Source: Liolophura sinensis
Taxonomy: Eukaryota; Mollusca; Polyplacophora; Chitonida; Chitonidae
Length of the DNA stretch: 64,000 nt
Assembly (NCBI RefSeq): GCF_032854445.1
Contig: NW_027017967.1
Coordinates: forward strand, 62,001 to 126,000
Reading direction: 5' to 3'
Shown here: piece after piece, positions 57,127 through 64,000 of the stretch
How the letters are laid out: the number at the start of each line of letters is the position of its first letter
Numbering within the stretch: the stretch's first letter is position 1
The notes under the pieces: model-generated
The model's input: only the letters and a program-made list of their open reading frames with translations
The model's database searches: none
What the model was told of the DNA's origin: nothing
Translations under genes and position numbers: made by a program

Positions 57127-57220
57127 AACATACTGCGCAGAGTTCATATCCGACAGCCCGAAGAACCTTTTCTATGGCCGCGAATAATTCCTGGTGGGCA
57201 ATTCCTTCCGTAATTAACAT
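57127..57220 (-). pseudogene. element X RING protein, 5' part (split by Polinton)
   Basis: On the minus strand ATG 57220-57218 opens 31 codons ending ELCAVC just at the target duplication, which supplies the first zinc-binding Cys pair of a RING. The frame extends further upstream to ATG 57307 but with a TGA at 57271-57269, so 57220 is the more likely start; a TATA-like TTTTAAAAAG lies at 57312-57321. The other half of the gene is at 44602. When the insert and one AACATA copy are discounted the frame continues without a break. Confidence 0.65.
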
Positions 57221-57399
57221 TATTATTTGCGGGGAAACGGGCCGATATTTGCTTTCGGCATTTAATTGTCAATATTCCTTTTTTACACACCGGTGGCAAC
57301 TGCACATCTTGCGCTTTTTAAAACTAAGAGTAGGGTCCCAACAACGTATCGTAAAGTTGCCGCGCTTCAATGTTTACGTCAGGTCATTTCACCAACTGG

Positions 57400-59345
57400 C
57401 ATGAAAATGTTTTGAGAAGTTGAGCTGACATTACTTAACTTGTGGACGGTAGAGAGGGTGGTGTTAATTAAACTTTTTTGTACTGTGCGTTGTCAGGTAA
57501 TTTTTGGAATTGTTTTTAGAATTTTTTGCTCTAGTTTTCTTTGCTACAGTGAGATGGGCTAGTGTTTTGCAGTATCATTTAGTGCCATTTTTTATAGGAG
57601 GCATTTTTCAACTTCAGAAATTTGGTATTCTTCAACATACCGGCGACATTTTTCTGTGTTGATTTTTCTACTCGGTGTGTTATTTTACAACATGGAAGTT
57701 GCCTTTTAATTTAGTTAAGTTAATCGTAGTTCGAGAATTTACAACACTGTATTTTTCAACTTCATAAATTTAGTAACTTACATCATAAATTAGTTTAACT
57801 ATCTGGGTCTTTTGCCGCGCTAGTTTTTTGTTGGATTTGTTATTTTTTAACTCGGCATTTTACAACGTATATTTGGGTAGTTTATAATTTAGATTGCTTT
57901 GTGTTTGTTACTTTTTAACATGGAATTTAGCAACTTATTATATTAGGTATTCTTCAACATAGAAATGAGGTTTCATCTTCTTTCTTCATTGCTTTGGTCT
58001 TTTCTAGTCGAATAGTCATTTCTCAACATGGAGTTTTGCAGCATGGATATGGTAGTTTACAACTTTAATTCCAGTTACGACGTTTGTCATTTTATAACAT
58101 GACATTTCACAACATTAAATTGGTAATTTACGACTTAGACCTTTGGTTTTCCATTTGACTTGTCATTTCTTAACATGGAAGTTTGCGACAAGGAAGTGAT
58201 AGTTTACAATTTAAATTCTTTTACGGCGTTTGACATTTCATAACATGGTGTTTTGCAAAATTAAAATGGTATTTTTCAACTAACTTTTTTGTTGTTGTCT
58301 TTGACGTTTTACAAGATATTTTTTTTTCAACTTGACGGTTTTAGTATTTCCCAACGCGGAAATGGTTTGACCATTTTGGTTTTCTACTGTTTTGGTCTTT
58401 CTACTCGATTTGGTATTTTTCAACAAGAATTTTACAACATGGAATTGGCAGTTTACAACTTAAATTCTTTTCCGCTGTTTGTCATTTTGCAACATGGCAT
58501 TTCGCAACATTAAAGTGGTATTTTGCAACAAAAATCTTTGGCCTTTCCGTTCGATTTGTCATTTTTCACCATGCAATTTTGCAACACAAAAGTGGCAGTT
58601 TACAACTTTAAATTCTTTGACGACGTTTGCTATTTTACAATATTGTATTTTGTAACATTAAAATGGTATTCTCAACTCAAAATTTTTTTTGTTGTCTTTG
58701 ACGTTTTACAAGATGTATTTTTTTTCAACTTGACAGTTTTAGTTTTCCCCAACGCGGAAATGGTTTTTCCATTTTGGTTTTCTACTGTTTTGGTCTTTCT
58801 ACTCCATTTGGTATTTCTCAAAATGGAAGTGGCAGTTTACAACTTAAATTCTTTCGCGCTGTTTGGCACTTTTCAACATGGAATTTTGCAGCATGGAAGT
58901 GGCAGCTTACAACTGAAATTCTTTCGAGCTTTTTGACATTTTCCAACATGTAATTTTGGAACATGGGAGTGGTAGTTTACAAGTTAAATTCTTTCGCGAT
59001 ATTTGGCATTTTACAAGATGGCATTTCGCAACTTTAAAGTGATATTTTACAAGTTAGATTTGGTACTTCTAATCGATTTGTCGTTTTTCAACTTGGAACT
59101 TTGCAACAGGGAAGGAGTACTTTCCAACTTTAAATTCTTTTGTGACGCTTGTCACTTTACAACATGGTATTTTACAACACAAATGTGGTAATTTGCAACT
59201 TAGATGCGGTCTGTCATTTTTAAAAGATGGTATTTTGCGACATGAAATTGCAATTTACAACTTATTTCCCTTTATGACGTTGTTATTTTATAACATGGTA
59301 TTTCGTAGATTTAGTGTTCTACAACATAGAAATGATTTTTTTTAT
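57400..59345 (+). repeat. degenerate CAAC-motif repeat field
   Basis: T-rich sequence in which CAAC (or TAAC, CGAC) recurs with a regular rhythm: CAAC, 15 bp, CAAC, 21 bp, CAAC, then about 34 or 41 bp. The resulting unit is about 70-77 bp, with phrases such as TTTTGCAACATGGAAGTGGC and AGTTTACAACTTAAATTCTT. Units are diverged. Open frames across it are composition artefacts. Confidence 0.75.
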
Positions 59346-59475
59346 GTTCCTTTTTTGATGGCGGCGGAATAGGGGCTCTCATAGTGGCGGAGAAGGAGCG
59401 TGGCGATTTTGTTGTGATCCATTCAAATTGTAAGCGAGCAATTATTTTCTTGTGGCATCTTAGAAGATAATTTTT

Positions 59476-60034
59476 TTAATGATCTGTTTTCTTTTGACGT
59501 GTGGTGGTCTGGCCGTTCGGAGTAAAATCATAAATTTCCCGTCGAAATCTTATGCCGTTTTCTGTCAAAACAGGGCCAGTTTCTTTCTTGCGCGGCTTTT
59601 TGTTTCCAAAAACTGGCATAAATGCGTCGCATTCGAAATCGCCGTATACCCTGGCAAGATACAGGCGGTAATCTGACAAAGAGGATAAGGCCTCGCGGTA
59701 CACCGACTCGCCGCCAATTATGAAAACGGATTCCACATCCGACAATTTCTCGGCCTCTGTTTTAGCCTGGTGAAAACTTTTGACCACTTTAATAGTGGCG
59801 TTTTCCTTTAATGTTTTGCTCAGCTCAATGTTCAATCGCCCGGGTAGCGGTCTGTGTTTGTTTGGAATGGATAACCACGTATTCCTAACCATGATGACAG
59901 CATTCCACTTGCCCACTCCGGCGGTTTCAGTGGTAAAAGGTTTAATAAACAACAAATCTTCCTTGATTCACCAAGGTAAATTTCTTTCCGTTACTAGACT
60001 TACACATTGCTACTATTATGTTTGTGGGTTTCAT
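59476..60034 (-). pseudogene. intronless dihydrofolate reductase relic of element X
   Basis: ATG 60034 starts NIIVAMCKSSNG, the typical first strand of DHFR. A 1-base shift near 59985 and a TGA a few codons later break the region of the LPW and acidic active-site motif (LPW..IKED). From 59955 the frame is open to TAA 59476 with TTETAGVGKWNAVIM, then RNTWLSIPNKHRPLPGRLNI, SVFIIGGESVYREAL and FECDAFMPVF. The usual Gly of MGRxTW is Val here. DHFR makes tetrahydrofolate for thymidylate synthesis, and large DNA viruses often acquire it. A TATA box 31-38 bp upstream, not expected in a processed pseudogene, links it to element X. Confidence 0.8.
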
Positions 60035-60064
60035 GCTGTGAAAAAAAGGTTGCTGTTTCGATTC

Positions 60065-60072
60065 TTTTTATA
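60065..60072 (-). promoter_or_regulatory. TATA box of the DHFR relic
   Basis: TATAAAAA on the minus strand, beginning 38 bp before the ATG at 60034. This is the same spacing as before the genes at 42510 (40), 43253 (40) and 43393 (46). Confidence 0.55.
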
Positions 60073-60087
60073 CGTGATTTTTTTTAA

Positions 60088-61063
60088 GTGTTGGCAACTC
60101 ATTCAGCTCGCGCGGATTTCATCTTCTGCTATAACAAAAATGGTAAGCCAGAATTTTTCTTTACCGCGGCTATAGTTAAAATATGGCTTGTGAAACTCGA
60201 CGACCCAGACGATGTGGTTACAAGCTTAACACCGACCGCCCGGCGCGCAAACAAACAAGCAAAAATCCGCGCCCTCGCAAAGTGTGTCTGCGGACGTCCC
60301 ACTGTTGACGCCGCGTGCCACACGAACCGGGTGCACAACATTGCTAATAAAGAACGAAGAAGAGGAGGGAGGAGCGATAGACACTGGAATTTTCTTCTTT
60401 GCAAGGCATCTGTTGTGAGAGTAGACAAACATCTTCGAAATACCCATCGGTTAAATGGCACTGAGTATGAGACAGTGGCAAAACATTTTGCGGATAAAGC
60501 ATTTGCGAAAGATTCCGTTTTACTGGCGCCAGAAACAGTCGAGATGGAGCACAGCAAAAGAAAAGCGACAGCTGAAAAGCTTTTGGAGGCTTTCAAACAA
60601 TGGCTCGAAGATTTCGACGGCGGCGAGAAAACAAAATCCACCTTCATCAAAATGCGCGGAAAGTGCTTGCTGTGTGGAGTGCTATTAGCCGGAAAACGAT
60701 TTCGAAGATTCTTTGGATTGTCGTCGGGTAAATTCTTGGTTGGTCTATCAGCTTAATCGTGAAGAACTCGCTATTGGAACGATTTAAATCTACTTGTGCA
60801 GCATGTCCTGCTGGGTGGATTTTATGGGCGGTCGCGGACATGCTTCTGCGTTACGGACGAACATTCGAGCTTGGACCGTGTCTCTGTGGAAAAAAGCAAA
60901 GAGACAAAAAATCGAAAACGAGGAAGAATGTGCGAATGCTATACTAACACCAGAAGAAGCGGCGAAAGTCGATGGATGTGAAAAAATAAAATCGATCGGC
61001 TATCAGGGAATTTTTAAAGAAGAACAAAAGGATGGAATTACCCGAGTTAATAAGAGGTCTTAA
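60088..61063 (+). pseudogene. Crypton-like recombinase N-terminal fragment, second copy
   Basis: The frame from 60088 to about 60650 carries a zinc-finger-like LLCKASVVRVDKHLRNTHRL and then LLEAFKQWLEDFDGGEK, both resembling the N-terminal region of the 30.9-kb gene (CPLC..FVRVDSRL and LLQTFCNWLECFDGG). After about 60650 coding shifts, and at about 60860-61060 a frame shows RTNIRAWTVSLWKKAKR and ILTPEEAAKVD, matching the pre-catalytic part of the same gene. The catalytic domain is absent. It is divergent from DHFR, with about 50-100 bp between starts. The two recombinases are distant relatives, not recent copies. Confidence 0.6.
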
Positions 61064-62312
61064 TCTCCCGCAGGAATTAAGACATTATATTGATTTGCGG
61101 TATTAAATATAAGATTACTACCATGCAGGTTGGTGAGCGAATTTTATCTACATCCGCTATTGCTGAATTTATATATGTCATTCCACAACTAAAAAAATGC
61201 GCTGCTGTTTTATTACTTCGCAATATGACCTACTGTATGTGGGTTGTGAACTGTGATATATGAAAGTTTAATAGTATTCGCTATAGATTGGATAATACTG
61301 CGATGTTTTGATCTACATGTATATATGGGAGTTTATAATTTACGGGCCACGTATTTCATTCAGTTGCTAATATCGCAAACGGGTAGAAGAGTTTCAGATT
61401 TAGATACATTTACTATTAACTTCTGTGGTGGTTGACATTAGCCCAAGTTGTAAAATTTCATTTGTGAGGCGAAATGGTATCCTATATAGGTTGAACAGTA
61501 CAAAGACAAGCGCGCTGTATTGCATGTTGGTAGAATGTATATATATGCCCGCCAAATGATTAAATTGACTTTTGGATAATATTTGAAAGTGTGTATTCCC
61601 CCCCCCCCCCCCACCCCCTTAAAAAAAAACACACAGTTGAACAATTCTCAGGAAATAAAGCTCATGTATAGCTCTTTGCGCTCAGTCATTTTCAGCTTTA
61701 CAAATGTACTAGTTTTCTAGTGTACTAACCAGACCTTTAAATATAGTGGAAATTGCGTTTTTGCGCAATTTGATCGTAATTCACGGTAAAACTATACATC
61801 GGAGGAAAGAAATAAGTCCAGATTCCTAATCAGGACGCCAAACTACATTTGGTAGCGTGGTTATAACTTTTGTACATTCCTCCTATTCATAAATGCATTT
61901 AAAATGAAAATTACAACATGGGGACGTCAAAGTGGCAAATATAGCAAATTGTCCTTTACACGATTTTTTCAACCCCTGCAACTGCCGTATTTATGAAGAC
62001 ACTCCAGCGATTTCCCGCACGTGTACAGTACACATATAGTCCTCTATACTCAGCCATCTTTAACTTTATAGCGGTAACAGTTTTCTCCCATGTTTTTACT
62101 TTGCAGTTTAAATTTCAATTCATTCGCATTGCCTCTAAGTTGAAAATGCCGCCTGTGTTCATAAATATGATATATGATCTTAAGCACTCTGTCTCAGTTA
62201 AAAAATACCATTTGTGGCGTGAAATACTGTATCTAAGTTGAAAAATGTCGTCTATGTTGCCAAATTCCATTTATAAGTTGGAACCATATTGACTTTCTGG
62301 ACGTGCAACATA
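61064..62312. other. no gene seen; weak inverted CAAC-type repeats
   Basis: No convincing frame. A homopolymer C/A tract lies at 61599-61629. From about 61870 to 62290 the reverse strand has phrases like GGCAACATAGACGACATTTTTCAAC, similar in style to the 57.4-59.3 kb field but in the opposite orientation. Confidence 0.4.
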
Positions 62313-62489
62313 TACACTCTTCCAAAAAAAGAAACGTAATATGAAATTCAAATATGATACTTACTATTTTGTACACATATGTTAACTCAAACAGTTTTGT
62401 AGGGTTGGACATTGTCACTGGAATATTTCAGAAGATCATCGTTGACCAAAACGCAACCAAAAATGGTTTTGAACGGTTTTATCAATTAG

Positions 62490-63307
62490 GATTGGGGGCC
62501 TCCGTGGCTTAGTCGGTTAGCGCGCTAGCGGCAGCGTAATGGCCCAGGAGCCTCTAACCAATGCGGTCGCTGTGAGTTCCAGTCCGGCTCATGCTGGCTT
62601 TCCTCTCGGCCGTAAGTCCGAAGGTCTTCTAGCAACCTGCGGATGGTCGTGGGTTTCCCCAGGCTGTGCCCGGTTTCCTCCCACCATAATGACCGGCCTG
62701 GAAAGCACAGTTGGTAGAGCGCCCGCTTCGGGACCGGTAGATCCAGGATCAATCCTTGATCGAGTCACACCTAAGACTTTGTAAGGAAGTTGTAACTTCC
62801 TCGCTTGGCGTTCAGCATGAAGGGGATAGTGCAACGACTGGTTGACCCGTATCAGTATAATGGCTCGGGCGGGGCGGCTTACTTGCCTTGGGAAGTCGTC
62901 TCAGCGAAGCAGCACTAAATAAAAGAGCGGTGGAAGTCCGTCCTGCAACAAGGAGGCACATTACACGTACATGCACCCTAATGATTCCCTTCGTCGTCCA
63001 TATGACTGAAAAATTGTTAAGTACGACGTTAAACCCCAAGCACTCACTCACTCACTCACTCACTCCACCATAATGCTGGCGCTAGCGCAGCGTAATGTCC
63101 TAGGAGTCTCTCACCAGTGCGGTGCTGTGAGTTTCAAGTCCACCTCATGCTGTCTTCGCGGCCGTACGCGTGAAGGTCTGTCATCCACCTGCGGATGGTC
63201 GTGGGTTTCCCCTGGGCTCAGCCCGGTTTCTTCCACCATAATGCTGGTCGCCGTCGTGTAAGTGAAATATTCTTGAGTACGGCGTAAAACACCAATCAAA
63301 AAAAATC
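62490..63307 (+). mobile_element. composite SINE insertion (family 1, family 2 and family 1 again)
   Basis: Family 1 head at 62490-62691, family 2 at 62692-63064, then a second family 1 body to about 63307. The whole is flanked by ATCAATTAGGATTG (62476-62489) and ATCAATTAGCATTG (63306-63319), a 14-bp target duplication with one mismatch. Confidence 0.85.
62692..63064 (+). mobile_element. tRNA-derived SINE, family 2, nested
   Basis: Flanked by CCACCATAATG at 62681-62691 and 63065-63075. Head GCACAGTTGGTAGAGCGCCC, tail TACGACGTTAAACCCCAAGC then (ACTC)n. Confidence 0.85.
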
Positions 63308-64000
63308 AATTAGCATTGTTATGATGTGCGTTTGATGTCGTGCAGCACGAAGCTCAGGCACAATGTTTGGTTGTCACGTGGCAAAACATGAGTACAGCAT
63401 GAGACTATAAAAGACCCAAACGAATCTCACAATTTTATCCAATATCTTTGCAAGTACTGTACACGAAAATGGTGACGTCTCAACGCTGCCGACCGAAATC
63501 AGGCAATTGGACGATTGCAAGCTGGCGAATCAAAGAGTGAGGTGGCAAGGATCTTCAACGTTCATCCCAGCACAATAACTCGGTTGTGGGATGGATTTCG
63601 TCAAACAAATTTGACAAATGACCGTCCAAGATCAGGAAGACCTAGAGTCACCACACCTGCCCAAGGTTGATCGGTACATCCTGGTAACCCACCTACGTGA
63701 CCGCCATCGTACCGCCCGGGACACAGCACAAGAACAGTTTGAAGCCCGAAGAGTGTCCGATCAGACAATCAGGAACCGTCTCCGAGAAGTAAGAATACGT
63801 GCCAAACGTTCAAAAGTTGGCCCTCTCCTTGACACCACTACATCGGACGTCGACGAGTGAGATGGTGTACCACGGTACTGCCGTGGAACCTGGCTAGCTG
63901 GAGGCGCATATGGTTTAGCGATGAATCCCGTTATCTCCTCAGGCGACGTGATGGTATTGACCGTGTCTACAGACGACGTCATGAACGTTTTGCTCCTCAA

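Larger units (their letters stand above)
62313..64000 (+). mobile_element. Tc1/mariner-like transposon, second copy, interrupted by SINEs and cut by window edge
   Basis: The left terminal sequence (TACACTCTTCCAAAAAAAGAAACG) matches the outer end of the first copy in inverted form. Transposase sequence resumes after 63320, with LNAADRNQAIGRLQAGESKS near 63485, an HTH, and WRRIWFSDESRYLLRR near 63900, in shifting frames. The insertion at 62490-63307 separates the terminus from the ORF. Confidence 0.85.

Noticed and set aside
58523-58936. Plus-strand ORF of 137 codons, Phe/Leu-rich
   Set aside because: It is a by-product of the T-rich CAAC repeat field, and its peptide simply repeats with the DNA unit.

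Overview
The window is eukaryotic, AT-rich and dominated by repeats. Spliced exons with GT/AG junctions, microsatellites, tRNA-derived SINEs and Tc1-like transposons point to an animal. The SINE set resembles what I associate with molluscs, possibly a gastropod, but the species is inference. No prokaryotic features are present.

Layout. 0-1 kb: a Tc1-like transposon cut by the window edge. 1.55-8.2 kb: first copy of a segmental duplication (second copy 19.7-25.96 kb) with one small ORF that starts with a myristoylation-like signal. 7.9-15.4 kb: coding-looking fragments on the minus strand, including four candidate exons of an unrecognised host gene, and a LINE RNase H remnant. 17.2-18.4 kb: a 20-bp minisatellite. 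26-28.85, 34.6-37.9 and 39.9-41.2 kb: three cassettes, each a ~185-bp satellite array followed by an AGGTCA-rich segment. 29.2-34.0 kb: a spliced Crypton-like tyrosine recombinase gene with its catalytic residues present. 38.1-38.7 kb: a RING-like ORF. 42.23-42.30 kb: interstitial telomeric repeats.

The centrepiece is a nested structure at 42.3-60.1 kb. The outer layer, here called element X, is a set of compact, probably intronless genes. Most have a TATAAAA box about 38-46 bp before the ATG: a 147-aa ORF, a ~55-aa minus-strand gene, a Cys-rich protein, a RING protein and a dihydrofolate reductase. I cannot assign this set to a known family; an endogenised unknown DNA virus is one explanation. 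A 12.5-kb Polinton/Maverick (44609-57126) sits inside the RING ORF. It has ~135-bp terminal inverted repeats and an exact 6-bp target duplication AACATA, and removing the insert with one duplication keeps the RING frame open. A SINE with a 15-bp target duplication later hit the same ORF.

The Polinton still shows its gene plan. Left to right: three minus genes, two plus genes, two minus genes, then a plus-strand block (major capsid protein, packaging ATPase, an unknown protein, several small membrane proteins, rve integrase), then protein-primed DNA polymerase B and a zinc-ribbon protein on the minus strand. Several of these genes carry stops, frameshifts or deletions, including all the recognisable core genes, so the copy is a relic. 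Right of it lie a degenerate CAAC-motif repeat field (57.4-59.35 kb), the DHFR relic, a second, broken recombinase fragment in divergent orientation, and a second Tc1 copy containing nested SINEs at the window's right end.
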